DNA of 64,000 nucleotides from Devosia subaequoris (GCF_014197055.1 NZ_JACIEW010000002.1:310001-374000); one strand, 5' to 3'. Positions 36,962 through 46,893 are shown, numbered from the stretch's first letter. Notes: a model not told the origin generated them from the sequence alone. Numbers and translations: made by a program.

Positions 36962-37783
36962 ATGACCCACCCGCTGCCCACCATCGGCGCCGCCCTTCTC
37001 ATCGACGATCTTGAGACGCTCGCACCCTGGCTGATCGATGGGCAGCGCGATGTCGAAATCCAGGACTTCATCTCCCCCAAGCGGCTGGATGGCGACTGGC
37101 AGGTTCAGGTCGAGCGCGCCCGCACCCTGCTTGATGGCCACACCGGGCGCCTGGGCATGCATGGACCGTTCATGGGCTTTTCCATTGCCACGCCCGACCC
37201 CGCCATCCGCGAGGCGGTGAAGCTCCGCCTGCGCCGGGGGCTCGACATCGCCGTGGCACTGGGCGCCACGCAGATGGTGGTCCACAGCCCCTACACCACC
37301 TGGAGCTACAACAATCTGGACAAGGATGCCGGCGCCCGCACGCGGATGATCGAATATGGCCATGCCACCATGGGCGATGCGGTCAAGCAGGCCGAGGACC
37401 ACGGCATCACGTTGGTCATTGAGAATATCGAGGACAAGGATCCGACCGACCGGCTGCACCTGGCCAATAGCTTCAACTCCGACGCGGTTGCCGTGTCCAT
37501 CGACACCGGCCATGCGCACTACGCCCATGGCACCACCAATGCGCCGCCGGTCGATTACTTCGTGACCGCAGCGGGCGACCGGCTGGCTCATATCCATGTG
37601 CAGGATGCCGATGGCTATGCCGATCGTCACTGGCGGCCGGGCATGGGCACGATCAATTGGCAGGCAGTCTTTGCGGCTATCGCTGCCCTGCCCCAGTCTC
37701 CGCATCTCGTGCTCGAACTGGCCGACAACAGCCAGTTGCGGGCCGGGGCCGATTGGCTGATCACGCAAGGGCTCGCGCGCTGA
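36962..37783 (+). CDS. Sugar phosphate isomerase/epimerase family protein (TIM barrel)
   Basis: 273 residues of the xylose isomerase-like TIM-barrel superfamily. Metal-ligand style motifs appear in order: GMHGPFMGF, MVVHSPYTTWSY, LVIENIEDKDP, SIDTGHAHYAHG, LAHIHVQDADG and LVLELADN. Such proteins act on small sugars or inositol derivatives, but the substrate cannot be read here. The ATG at 36962 is chosen; the frame is open further upstream but with no coding character. Confidence 0.88.
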   Translation: MTHPLPTIGAALLIDDLETLAPWLIDGQRDVEIQDFISPKRLDGDWQVQVERARTLLDGHTGRLGMHGPFMGFSIATPDPAIREAVKLRLRRGLDIAVALGATQMVVHSPYTTWSYNNLDKDAGARTRMIEYGHATMGDAVKQAEDHGITLVIENIEDKDPTDRLHLANSFNSDAVAVSIDTGHAHYAHGTTNAPPVDYFVTAAGDRLAHIHVQDADGYADRHWRPGMGTINWQAVFAAIAALPQSPHLVLELADNSQLRAGADWLITQGLAR

Positions 37784-37844
37784 GAAGCAGGTGGAACGAA
37801 GTCGCAGGAGATTGAGTTTGTCCTGAAAGCGTCAGGACTGTCAT

Positions 37845-39476
37845 ATGGCCAACCTCTGGTACAAGAACGCAATAATCTATTGCGTCGATGTCAAAAGCTT
37901 CATGGACGCTGATGGCGATGGAACCGGGGACTTCACCGGTCTCGCAGATCGTCTCGACCACTTGGAACGACTGGGCGTCACCTGCATCTGGCTCAACCCA
38001 TTCTATCCGTCACCCCGCCAGGACAATGGCTACGACATCTCCGACTATTACGGCATCGACCCTGCACTGGGCACGCTGGGCGATTTCGTCGAATTCATGC
38101 AGGCCGCCAGGGATCGCGGCATGCGGGTCATCATTGATCTGGTGGTCAACCACACCTCCGATCAACATCCCTGGTTTCAAGCCTCGCGGGCCGACCCGAA
38201 TTCGCCTTACCGCGACTGGTATGTCTGGCGCGACGAGAAGCCGGACAACATCACCGAGGGCATTGTCTTTCCCGGCGTGCAAAAGGCCACGTGGACCTAT
38301 GACCGGACCGCCAAGGCCTGGTACATGCACCGCTTCTACAAGTTCCAGCCGGACCTCAATACCACCAACCCGATCGTGCGGCAGGAAATCCTGAAAATCA
38401 TGGGATTCTGGCTGGCACTGGGTGTATCCGGATTCCGGGTCGATGCCGTGCCTTTCCTCATCGAGCCGCGTGGCGTCCAGACCGACAAGCCGCTGGGCGA
38501 TCCCCATGCCATGTTAACCGAGATCCATGACTTTCTCTCCTGGCGCAAGGCAGAGGCCATTCTGCTGGCCGAGGCCAATATCAGCTACGAGGAAGCCCCC
38601 GAATACTTCGCCGCCGGAGACCGCATGACCATGGTGTTCGACTTTGTCGGCAACCAGCAATTGTTTCTCTCCCTGGCCCGAAAAACGGCATCACCACTCC
38701 GCCGCGCCCTGGCGGCACGTCCCGAGCCTGAAGGGATGGGACAGTGGGCGGTCTTTCTGCGCAACCACGATGAACTCAATCTGGGCAACCTTACCGAACA
38801 GGAGCGCGGTGAATGCTTTGCCGCGTTTGGGCCGGACCCCGACATGCAAATCTATGATCGTGGCTTGAGACGACGGCTTGCCAGCATGTTCGATGGGGAC
38901 GAGACGCGGCTCAAGATGGCGTTCTCGCTGCTGTTGGCCCTGCCCGGCACACCGGTCATCTGGTATGGCGACGAGATCGGCATGGGCGAAAATCTCGCAT
39001 TGCCCGAACGCGAGGCCGTTCGCACGCCGATGCAGTGGTCACCCCGGCACAATGGTGGGTTCTCCGAGGCGCCCCAAGAGCAACTCGTTCGGCCGGCAGT
39101 TGATAAGGGCAAGTTCAGCTATCATCAAATCAACGCCGCGATGCAGACCCAGCATCGCGACTCTTTCTTCCACGCCATCGCCGACATGGTCTCAGCGCGC
39201 CGCTCGTCCCCCGAGATCGGCTGGGGTGGTGTCGATGTCATAGATGTGGGCGACGATGAACTGCTGGTACTCTCCAGTAGCTGGCGCGGCAATCGTATCG
39301 TCACCGGGCATAATTTCACCGGCAAACCAAAATCGTTTCACCTGGCGGACGAGGGCATCGACGAGCTCATGCCGATGCTCACCGACTCCCCTACCGGCCC
39401 GATCCCGGGCGACGGTGAAATCGCGCTTTCTGCCTATGGTTATTGCTGGCTGCGCTGCAATGGTGAGCGCCGTTAA
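37845..39476 (+). CDS. GH13 alpha-amylase family protein (trehalose synthase-like)
   Basis: 543 residues. The catalytic triad of the alpha-amylase clan is present: Asp200 in GFRVDAVPFL, Glu243 in LLAEAN and Asp309 in LRNHDEL. The opening WYKNAIIYCVDVKSFMDADG and WYGDEIGMGENL are closest in style to trehalose synthase (maltose alpha-D-glucosyltransferase, GH13_16). There is no C-terminal maltokinase domain, and no signal peptide, so it is cytoplasmic. Acting on maltose/trehalose is inference; oligo-1,6-glucosidase activity is the main alternative. Confidence 0.9.
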   Translation: MANLWYKNAIIYCVDVKSFMDADGDGTGDFTGLADRLDHLERLGVTCIWLNPFYPSPRQDNGYDISDYYGIDPALGTLGDFVEFMQAARDRGMRVIIDLVVNHTSDQHPWFQASRADPNSPYRDWYVWRDEKPDNITEGIVFPGVQKATWTYDRTAKAWYMHRFYKFQPDLNTTNPIVRQEILKIMGFWLALGVSGFRVDAVPFLIEPRGVQTDKPLGDPHAMLTEIHDFLSWRKAEAILLAEANISYEEAPEYFAAGDRMTMVFDFVGNQQLFLSLARKTASPLRRALAARPEPEGMGQWAVFLRNHDELNLGNLTEQERGECFAAFGPDPDMQIYDRGLRRRLASMFDGDETRLKMAFSLLLALPGTPVIWYGDEIGMGENLALPEREAVRTPMQWSPRHNGGFSEAPQEQLVRPAVDKGKFSYHQINAAMQTQHRDSFFHAIADMVSARRSSPEIGWGGVDVIDVGDDELLVLSSSWRGNRIVTGHNFTGKPKSFHLADEGIDELMPMLTDSPTGPIPGDGEIALSAYGYCWLRCNGERR

Positions 39477-39606
39477 CTTCAGCAGCACGACCCGGGACTG
39501 GCAGATGATACGCCACTGACTTGCGAGCATTCGTTTCCGTGAGCACGGGGCGTACATCGGAACATTTCTGATTGCTCCGCATTTAGACCGGGAACGAGGG
39601 CGTGCC

Positions 39607-41760
39607 TTGCCAGACCATCCTGCTCCTCCTGCTGTCTCTACTCGGCGACCCAAAGCATTCGAAAGCATTGCTGCTTTCGGGATTGTCGCGGTCTTGCTCT
39701 ATTTTGGTGCGGGGATTTTCGTTCCATTGGTCCTGGCGACCTTGCTGGCCTTCGCGCTCAATCCGCTGGTGTCCTGGATGAACCGGCGCCTGGGCTTACC
39801 TGATGCAATCGCCGTCATCCTCGCTGTGATGCTCGCGATCGCAATAATAGGCAGCTTTGCTGCCCTCGCCGGCTCCCAGATCACCAATCTCGTTCAGGAA
39901 CTGCCTCGCTACCGCCTGATCATTCAAGACAAGGTCAGCTTGCTTCAGGAGCAATTCGGCGGTCTCGTCTGGCTGGATCAGATCAGCGCCATGCTCAGTA
40001 ATGCTCAAGAGAACCTTGGCGAGAGTCCAACACCGGGCGAAAGACAACCGGTACCGGTCACCATATCCAACGAGTTGGGGCCGCTAAACATACTGACATC
40101 GATCATGGGATCTATCGTGGGGCCCATTGCCACGATTGCCATCATCGTCGTTTTTCTGATTTTCCTATTGCTCGGTCGCGCTGACCTGCAGGATCGCTTC
40201 ATTCGTCTGGTGAGCGCCGGCCGCTATTCCCTGACCAACCTCGCGATCTCCGATGCCAGTCGCCGGGTGGGCCGGTACCTGATCGTCCAACTCATGGTCA
40301 ACATCACCTATGGGACCATATTCGGCGTCGGCCTCTGGCTGATTGGCGTTCCCAGCGCCCCACTCTGGGGCCTTCTGATTGTGCTCTTTCGTTATATCCC
40401 GTTTGTCGGCGCACTTATCATCGCAGTCGTGCCATTTGCCTTGGCTTTTGCGGTCGACCCGGGCTGGAACATGCTGTTGCTGTCCATTGCACTCTTCCTG
40501 GTTATCGACCTCACCACTGCCAACGTCATCGAGCCTCGCCTCTACGGTTCCAGCACCGGCGTCTCGCCGCTCGCAATCCTTCTCTCGGCCATGTTCTGGG
40601 CGACACTCTGGGGGCCGGTGGGCTTGATACTGGCCACCCCCATGACGGTTTGCCTTGTGGTGATTGGGCGGCACCTCCCCCAATTCCAGTTCCTTGAGAC
40701 ACTTCTGGGTAGCGAGCCCGTGCTGACCCCGCCCGAGCGACTGTATCAGCGTATGCTCAAGGGCGACGCAGAAGATGCTCTGGATACGAGCGAAGAGTTC
40801 CTGGAAAAGCACGGGCGGCAGTCACTGATCCGAGATCTGATGTTGCCATCTCTTCGCCTTGGCACGTCCGAACTGTCGGACCGTCCGGATTCCGTACCTC
40901 AGCGCCGAAAGCTCATTGAGGCGTTTGAAATGGTTCTGGAAGTTGTCCTGGAACCCGTCTGGGTTGACTCGGCGCCGATCCTGATCGTTGGCGGTCGCAC
41001 GGAAATTGACGAGGCGGCAGCGCGTCTCATCGCGCTTGAGCTGGCCGATTTCGAGGTGAACGCCCACGTATTGCCGCCTGGAGCGGTTCGTCAGGAAGCA
41101 ATCGGCCGGCTTGACCTGGAAAACGTTCGCACCCTGGTGCTGGTGTTCATGGGCGCAGATCTGCGAGCTCAATGCCGCTATGTTTCGCGCCGGATCAGGA
41201 GAATGGCACCGGACGTCCACATCGCCGTCTGCGTTCTGAATGAGCTTGCGGCCACGGAGAGCGCCGATACGCTGCACGTTGATACGGTGCTGCGCGACTT
41301 CGACAGTGCTGTTGAACGCATCGCCTCGCTACACAAACCCGCCCTGTCACTTGAAAGGCGCAAGAAGAGACCGTTCTCCGGGCTCGGACGGGGGGATGAT
41401 GAACTGGGTCAGCAACTCGACGCGATTGCGGAACGATTCAACGTCCCGGCAGCGTTGATCAATCTTCTGGACGACGATCGACATCGTGAAGACGAGGATT
41501 CGTACCGTCTTACCAGGCTGGTGGTCGACCATGATAAACCGCTGATCGTTCACTCCGCCTCGCCTCACGACGGAGCCCGCGACAACACCTACCTCGTGAC
41601 CAACGGCATCGACTTCTACGCCGGCGTACCTTTGGCATCCCCGGAGATAGGCAAGGCGGGTGCGCTTGTACTGCTCGATTACGAGCCGCACGAGTTCTCC
41701 GAAGAAGACATTGAACGGCTCCAGAATGAAGCGGACGAGCTGGTAAAGCGCTTTGCCTAG
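39607..41760 (+). CDS. AI-2E/PerM family transporter with a long C-terminal cytoplasmic extension
   Basis: 717 residues from a TTG start. Residues 15-370 are a typical AI-2E/PerM membrane domain with about eight hydrophobic segments and the conserved LFRYIPFVGALIIAVVPF and IEPRLYGSSTGVSPLAI. The remaining 345 residues are soluble: a helical linker, an alpha/beta region around residues 455-560 (APILIVGGRTEIDEAAARLI) resembling a cobalamin-binding-like Rossmann domain, and a GAF-like C-terminus (residues 605-717; YAGVPLASPEIGKAGALVLL). Family members usually end after about 380 residues, so this is a fusion. It may combine transport with sensing; ligand unknown. Confidence 0.88.
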   Translation: MPDHPAPPAVSTRRPKAFESIAAFGIVAVLLYFGAGIFVPLVLATLLAFALNPLVSWMNRRLGLPDAIAVILAVMLAIAIIGSFAALAGSQITNLVQELPRYRLIIQDKVSLLQEQFGGLVWLDQISAMLSNAQENLGESPTPGERQPVPVTISNELGPLNILTSIMGSIVGPIATIAIIVVFLIFLLLGRADLQDRFIRLVSAGRYSLTNLAISDASRRVGRYLIVQLMVNITYGTIFGVGLWLIGVPSAPLWGLLIVLFRYIPFVGALIIAVVPFALAFAVDPGWNMLLLSIALFLVIDLTTANVIEPRLYGSSTGVSPLAILLSAMFWATLWGPVGLILATPMTVCLVVIGRHLPQFQFLETLLGSEPVLTPPERLYQRMLKGDAEDALDTSEEFLEKHGRQSLIRDLMLPSLRLGTSELSDRPDSVPQRRKLIEAFEMVLEVVLEPVWVDSAPILIVGGRTEIDEAAARLIALELADFEVNAHVLPPGAVRQEAIGRLDLENVRTLVLVFMGADLRAQCRYVSRRIRRMAPDVHIAVCVLNELAATESADTLHVDTVLRDFDSAVERIASLHKPALSLERRKKRPFSGLGRGDDELGQQLDAIAERFNVPAALINLLDDDRHREDEDSYRLTRLVVDHDKPLIVHSASPHDGARDNTYLVTNGIDFYAGVPLASPEIGKAGALVLLDYEPHEFSEEDIERLQNEADELVKRFA

Positions 41761-43982
41761 TCCTTTGCAGGCGAAACACTCACCGGCACGGACTTAAAGG
41801 CAGGCGTCTTGCTGCGCGGATCGACCGCTTGCCCCACCAGCACATTGGCTTCTGGATAGTAGGCCAGCACAGAGCCTGGCGGCAGATCGAAACGCGTCGC
41901 AATGCCACTCATCTCTCCGGCGTCGGACCGGACCACCACGGCCTGCCCCTCGACCAGTCCGCGCGCGGCCATGTCGTCTGCATTGAGAAAAACCGACTCT
42001 CGACCGGCCTTGCCGCGATAGCTGTCAGTTTCCTCGTAGATGATCGAATTGAACTGCCCCTCGCTGCGCATGCTGGCCAGCATCAGCCGACCGGGTGCCT
42101 GTTCGGGGACGGGTGTCACCACGAAATGCGCTTTTCCGTCCGCCGTGCCGAATGTCGGCGCATGCAGCACGCGATTGCGAATATGGAACTCACGCTTGGC
42201 TACATCGATGTCGGCCAATTGCTCCATTCCCGGCACAGTCGCAGCGATGGCATCGCGCAGCTTTGCATGGCCAGAGAAGGCGGCGAAATCGATGGGCGAT
42301 TGCGGCAGCATCCGCTCGCCCAACTGCCCCAGGATCCAGCTTTCAGGACGCACGGTCTCGATGCGTCGAATCCCGCCGTCGGACAGACGCACGAAATTGA
42401 ACATGGATTCCTGCGTGGTCGGCTCCCATTCCTCGTCGCGCGCGGTGACCGGCAGGATCATCATCTCGCCCTCCCCCACGCCATGCACATGCCCCTGATT
42501 GAGCGTGGTGGTGAGAAACAGCTTGAAGCCGATACTGGCCATGGCGCGGGATGAAAATGCAGTATCCGGCGTCGCAGCCCAAAGATTGCCCCCCATGATC
42601 ACGGCGGCGTCGATGTCGCCAGCTCCCGCCCTTTGCATACACGCCATGGTGTCGAGCCCCTGCTCTTCGGGGAACGTCACGCCGAACGCTTCTTGCATGC
42701 GATCGAGCACATCTCGCGCCAGCACCGGTTTGACGCCGATGGTGCCGATGCCCTGGACGTTGGAATGGCCACGCAAGGGCAACAGCCCCGCGAAACGGCG
42801 GCCGATCATGCCGCGCAGCAGCGCCAGATTGGCGATCGCCTCGACATTGGCCACGCCATGGACATGGTGAGTCATGCCCATTCCCCAGGCGAAGACGGCG
42901 TTCTTCGCGCGGCCATAGGCGGCAGCCACCCGTTCGATGTCGGACCGGGCGAGACCACAGGCGGCGGTGATGGCGTCCCAGCTCAGTGCATCAAGATCGG
43001 CCTTGAAGCTCTCAAAACCGGCGGCGTGTGATGCGATGAAGTCGCGGTCTGCCGTCCCCTGTTCGAGGACCGCCTTTGCGAGGCCCTTGAACAGCGCAAT
43101 GTCGCTGCCGATGCGTGGCTGCAGATAGTCCGAAGCAATCTCGCTGCCGCCCTTGAACATGGACATCGGTGATTTCGGCACGGCGAACTTCACCAGCCCG
43201 GGCTCCCTGGCCGGATTGATGACGATAACCTGCCCGCCCCGCTCGCGGCAGTTCTTGAGCATGTGGATGAAGCGGGGATGGTTGGACGAGGGATTGGCGC
43301 CAATGACGAAGATCAGGTCGGCACCGGTCAGGTCGTCGAGCTCAATGGTCGCCGTGCCGGTGCCGATGGTCGTCTTCAGCCCCTCGCTGGTCGCCTGATG
43401 GCAGTAGTAGGAGCAATTGTTGACGTTATTGGTGCCATAGGCTCGTGCCAGAAGCTGGAACAGAAATCCCGCCTCATTGGACGAACGCCCAGAGGAATAG
43501 AAAAAGCTGCGCTGCGGGTCGGTCTCGGCGAGGCGATGGGCGGCATGGTCGAGCGCCGCATCCCAGTCCAATGGCTCGAATCGGCTGGCACCGGCCCGCC
43601 GGAACAACGGCGTGCTTAGCCGGCCCAGGGATTCTATTTCCTTGCCGGATAACTCGGCCAGATCGTTGATCGTGTGCTCAAAAATCTGCGTGGGAATGGG
43701 GGGCTGGATATCGGTGGATTGGGCCTGCACCGACTTGTTACAGACCGAAGGGAATTCGCCGAGCTCATTGGTCATGCCGCCCTGCTGACCGCCCATGCCA
43801 TAGGCACAGGCCTTGCAGGTATTCTTGGCTGTCAACGCCTTGGCGGCCTTGCCCACCCCGATCCGGTTGATGGTCGAAAGGGTATAGAGGACCTTTTTCG
43901 GGCCGCCGCCCACGATATGGCTGGTCTCGGTCAAATCATCTCTCCTCGCCCCATTGTCCGCCAAGGGCGGGCTCTGGGGCAA
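41757..43982 (-). CDS. FdhF/YdeP-type molybdopterin oxidoreductase
   Basis: 741 residues of the DMSO reductase superfamily that bind bis-MGD molybdenum cofactor. An N-terminal Fe-S-type site is suggested by TCKACAYGMGGQQGG and a later Cys in SVCNKS; only three cysteines are in place, as in YdeP relatives rather than classical four-Cys formate dehydrogenases. Cofactor-binding stretches include FVIGANPSSNHPRFI, AWGMGMTHHVHGV and VIMGGNLWAATPD. The C-terminal domain begins near RLMLASMRSEGQFNSI. No partner subunits are adjacent. Start assumed at TTG 43982; the exact N-terminus is uncertain. It follows the ABC permease by 17 bases. Confidence 0.9.
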   Translation of the reverse strand: MPQSPPLADNGARRDDLTETSHIVGGGPKKVLYTLSTINRIGVGKAAKALTAKNTCKACAYGMGGQQGGMTNELGEFPSVCNKSVQAQSTDIQPPIPTQIFEHTINDLAELSGKEIESLGRLSTPLFRRAGASRFEPLDWDAALDHAAHRLAETDPQRSFFYSSGRSSNEAGFLFQLLARAYGTNNVNNCSYYCHQATSEGLKTTIGTGTATIELDDLTGADLIFVIGANPSSNHPRFIHMLKNCRERGGQVIVINPAREPGLVKFAVPKSPMSMFKGGSEIASDYLQPRIGSDIALFKGLAKAVLEQGTADRDFIASHAAGFESFKADLDALSWDAITAACGLARSDIERVAAAYGRAKNAVFAWGMGMTHHVHGVANVEAIANLALLRGMIGRRFAGLLPLRGHSNVQGIGTIGVKPVLARDVLDRMQEAFGVTFPEEQGLDTMACMQRAGAGDIDAAVIMGGNLWAATPDTAFSSRAMASIGFKLFLTTTLNQGHVHGVGEGEMMILPVTARDEEWEPTTQESMFNFVRLSDGGIRRIETVRPESWILGQLGERMLPQSPIDFAAFSGHAKLRDAIAATVPGMEQLADIDVAKREFHIRNRVLHAPTFGTADGKAHFVVTPVPEQAPGRLMLASMRSEGQFNSIIYEETDSYRGKAGRESVFLNADDMAARGLVEGQAVVVRSDAGEMSGIATRFDLPPGSVLAYYPEANVLVGQAVDPRSKTPAFKSVPVSVSPAKD

Positions 43983-43999
43983 GGGGAATGCTTGCGTGA

Positions 44000-44815
44000 T
44001 CAGTTCGACATTGTCGAGCGGTGCGCCCAGCCGGTCATGCGTTTTTCAACCCAGGCCATCAGCGCGTACATGGCGATGCCCTCGACGGCCAGCATCAGCA
44101 GGCCCGCAAAGACCAGCGGCACGTTGAAGTTGGACTGCGCCGAAGCCATCATCTGCCCCAGCCCCGAGTTCGACGCGACGGTTTCGCTCACCACCGAGCC
44201 GACAAAGGCCAGGGTAATGGCAACTTTCAGCGAGCCGAAAAAATATGGCATGGAGCGCGGAATACCGACCTTGAGCATGATATCGAGCTTCTTGGCGCCC
44301 AGCGCCCGCAACACGTCCTCGGTTTCCGGCTCGATGGTGGCAAGACCCGTGGCGACATTGACCACGATGGGGAAGAAGGAAATCAGGAAGGCGGTCAACA
44401 CCGCCGGTACCGTTCCGATGCCGAACCAGATCACCAGGATCGGCACCAGCGCCACTTTGGGAATGGCGTTGAACCCCACCATGATGGGGTAGAGCCCGGC
44501 ATAGATGGTCTTGGACCAGCCAATGAACAGGCCAATGCCGAGCCCGGCCACGATGGCGATGAGGAACCCCAGTACCGTGGTGTAGAGCGTCTGCACCGAA
44601 TTCTTCCAGATCGGCGACCAATATTGGAAGATGGCTTCGAACACCCGCGTGGGCGTGGGCAGGATGGTGTGCGGCAGGCCGGAAATGCGCGCACCCAGCT
44701 CCCAGAGCACGAACAGCCCAATGGTGTAGAGCACCGGCGACAACCGCACCCAGTTGACCTTGAGCGCCGGTTTCGGTGCTGCAGCGACAGGCGTAGTGGT
44801 TTGGGTGGTGCTCAT
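44000..44815 (-). CDS. ABC transporter permease (SsuC/TauC type)
   Basis: 271 residues with six hydrophobic segments and the binding-protein-dependent transport loop ALGAKKLDIMLKVGIPRSMPYF (EAA motif). The nearest relatives are the sulfonate/taurine/nitrate/pyrimidine family permeases. It overlaps the ATPase gene by 4 bases (ATGA) and precedes the molybdoenzyme on the same strand. Confidence 0.93.
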   Translation of the reverse strand: MSTTQTTTPVAAAPKPALKVNWVRLSPVLYTIGLFVLWELGARISGLPHTILPTPTRVFEAIFQYWSPIWKNSVQTLYTTVLGFLIAIVAGLGIGLFIGWSKTIYAGLYPIMVGFNAIPKVALVPILVIWFGIGTVPAVLTAFLISFFPIVVNVATGLATIEPETEDVLRALGAKKLDIMLKVGIPRSMPYFFGSLKVAITLAFVGSVVSETVASNSGLGQMMASAQSNFNVPLVFAGLLMLAVEGIAMYALMAWVEKRMTGWAHRSTMSN

Positions 44816-45603
44816 GCTGCAGCCCTCGCGGTGGCGATTTCCCCGTGCAGCTTCTGCACCATGTCGTTGAAGGCCGGCTCATAGAGCAGTTCAAGTTGGC
44901 GCGGCCGCTCGAAGGGCACGATATGCTCGGAAACAATCCGGCCCGGCCGAGCACTCATCACCACGACCTTGTCGGCCAGGAACACGCTTTCGCGCAGATC
45001 ATGGGTCACCAAGGCAATAGTGACGTCTTGGGTCGCGTGAAGGTCACGGATGACGCACCAGAGCTCCTCGCGGGTGAATGCGTCCAGCGCACCGAACGGT
45101 TCATCGAGCATCAGCAGTTCAGGTTCATGAATCAGCGCGCGACAAAGATTTGCCCGCTGCTGCATGCCGCCGGACAATTGCCAAGGAAATTTCTCGCCGA
45201 ACCCCTTGAGGCCGACGGTTTCGAGAAGCTTTTCCGCCTTGGCGACATATTCGGCCTTGTGGGCACGCAGCCGGTGGCGATGGCGCTCAACGATCTCGAG
45301 CGGCAACAGGACGTTGTCCAGCGTCGTCCGCCAGGGCAGCATGGTGGGGTTCTGAAATGCCATACCTACTATCGAAACCGGCTTGGTCACCTGGCTGTTG
45401 GCCACAACCACCGAGCCCGACTGCGGAATATGCAGCCCCGTCGTCAGCTTCATCAGGGTGGATTTCCCGCAGCCCGAGGGGCCGACGACAGCGACGAACT
45501 CGCCGCGTTGAATCTTGAGATTTAGCCCACTCACCGCGAGCGTGCCATCAGGTCCGCCATAGCGCATGTCGACATTTTCGATTGAAACCAGGGGCGAGGC
45601 CAT
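44812..45603 (-). CDS. ABC transporter ATP-binding protein (SsuB/TauB type)
   Basis: 263 residues. Walker A GPSGCGKSTLMKL, Q-loop AFQNPTMLPW, signature LSGGMQQRANLCRAL, Walker B LLMLDEPFGALD and the H-loop in ALVTHDLRESV are all canonical. The PWRTTLDNVLLPLEI segment is typical of the nitrate/sulfonate/taurine class. It lies between the substrate-binding protein gene and the permease. Confidence 0.95.
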   Translation of the reverse strand: MASPLVSIENVDMRYGGPDGTLAVSGLNLKIQRGEFVAVVGPSGCGKSTLMKLTTGLHIPQSGSVVVANSQVTKPVSIVGMAFQNPTMLPWRTTLDNVLLPLEIVERHRHRLRAHKAEYVAKAEKLLETVGLKGFGEKFPWQLSGGMQQRANLCRALIHEPELLMLDEPFGALDAFTREELWCVIRDLHATQDVTIALVTHDLRESVFLADKVVVMSARPGRIVSEHIVPFERPRQLELLYEPAFNDMVQKLHGEIATARAAA

Positions 45604-45631
45604 AGGCGTCTCCAGTCAAGGCAGAACAGGA

Positions 45632-45707
45632 CCGCCCCGAAACCATTCCCGTTCCCTCGGAAGAATGGCTCGGGGCGGATGACCCCGGGCGTCCCTTATC
45701 GCCCGGG
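45632..45707 (-). promoter_or_regulatory. Intercistronic hairpins after the substrate-binding protein gene
   Basis: Two stems lie in the 117-base gap between the binding-protein and ATPase genes: CCCGGGCG with its complement (45684-45707, 8-base loop) and a longer imperfect stem with arms 45632-45648 and 45663-45678. Such hairpins typically stabilise the upstream binding-protein mRNA and lower expression of the ATPase. No T-run follows, so full termination is unlikely. Confidence 0.55.
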
Positions 45708-45720
45708 AATGCAGCCGCTA

Positions 45721-46752
45721 TCAGGGCAGCATGCGCTCCTCTGCCGGAGGCAAATACTGCGCATCGAAGACATCGGCGGCAGTCACATTGCCCTCCAGGC
45801 CCATCGAGATCTTGAGCGTTTCGATGGACGCGTTCAGCCGCTCCTCATCGATACCGCCAAAGCCGTTCTCGACCACGTACGGGGTCTTGATGTTCATCTC
45901 ATTGGCCATTTCCAGGCGCTCGGTCTCGGTGTTGAGGTCGAGAATTTCGTTGCGCGCCAATACGGCGGCAGCCCCGGCCTCCGGATCGGCCACGGCATCG
46001 GCGAAACCCTTGGCCAGCGCGCGGAGGAATCCTTCGACCGCTTCCGGATTTTCTTCAGCAAAGCCCTCATTGACCATGATGGCATTGCCGTAAAGGTTCA
46101 GACCGTGATCCGCGAAGAGCAGCGGAACGATGTCGTCTTCCGGAACGCCATTGGCCTTGAGGTTAAGGATCACCGAAAAGGCAAACCCAAACACGCCATC
46201 CACATCGCCGGAGGCCAGCATCGGCTCGCGCACCGGGAAGCCGATGGATTCAAGGGTGATGCCGCTATCATCAATCCCGGCCACTTCCTTGAAGGCAGGC
46301 CATTGAGCAAAGGCGCCATCCGGTGGCGGCGCGCCCAGCGTCTTGCCCTCAAGGGACTTCGGGTCTTCGGTGATACCGAGCGACTTGCGACCGACAACGG
46401 AAAACACCGGCTTGTCATAGACCATCATCACGGCTTTGACCGGCTGGGACGGGTCTTCGTCCAGGAACTTGATCAGCGAATTGATGTCGCCAAAGCCAAG
46501 CTGATAGGCGCCGGTGGCGACACGTGGAATGGCCTCGACCGAGCCATTGCCGACATCAATGGTCACGTTAAGCCCTTCATCGGCGAAATAGCCATTGTCC
46601 TGGGCCAGGAGGAAGCCGGCGGCAGGCCCTTCAAATCGCCAGTCGAGGGTGAGCTTGATGTCGGTCTGTGCAAGAGCAGGCAACGCCAGACCGGAAACGG
46701 ACAGACCCGTTGCCAAAGCCAGAGCTGCGGTAAAGTGGCGGCGAGAAAGCAT
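45721..46752 (-). CDS. ABC transporter substrate-binding protein (SsuA/THI5-like, NMT1)
   Basis: 343 residues. The N-terminus MLSRRHFTAALALATG carries a SRRxF motif, which suggests Tat export, followed by a hydrophobic stretch and an Ala-x-Ala site (LPALAQT). The mature protein shows DWRFEGPAAGFLLAQDNGYFADE (split here: FEGPAAGFLLAQDNGYF) and GKTLGAPPPDGAF, typical of the NMT1/THI5-like family that binds sulfonates, pyrimidine thiamine precursors or related small molecules. It heads the transporter operon. The ligand cannot be decided by sequence. Confidence 0.9.
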   Translation of the reverse strand: MLSRRHFTAALALATGLSVSGLALPALAQTDIKLTLDWRFEGPAAGFLLAQDNGYFADEGLNVTIDVGNGSVEAIPRVATGAYQLGFGDINSLIKFLDEDPSQPVKAVMMVYDKPVFSVVGRKSLGITEDPKSLEGKTLGAPPPDGAFAQWPAFKEVAGIDDSGITLESIGFPVREPMLASGDVDGVFGFAFSVILNLKANGVPEDDIVPLLFADHGLNLYGNAIMVNEGFAEENPEAVEGFLRALAKGFADAVADPEAGAAAVLARNEILDLNTETERLEMANEMNIKTPYVVENGFGGIDEERLNASIETLKISMGLEGNVTAADVFDAQYLPPAEERMLP

Positions 46753-46893
46753 GGTTTTGACGTCCCCAGTTTTTGTTATGGGAGAAATCAAGCGCAGCCG
46801 CTGTCGGCGCGCAAGCACTTTCTGACTATTTTGACATCAGACAGCATTGCTGCCCAATTTCTCGGCAGCCTGCTATCTCTTTGTCATCCACGC

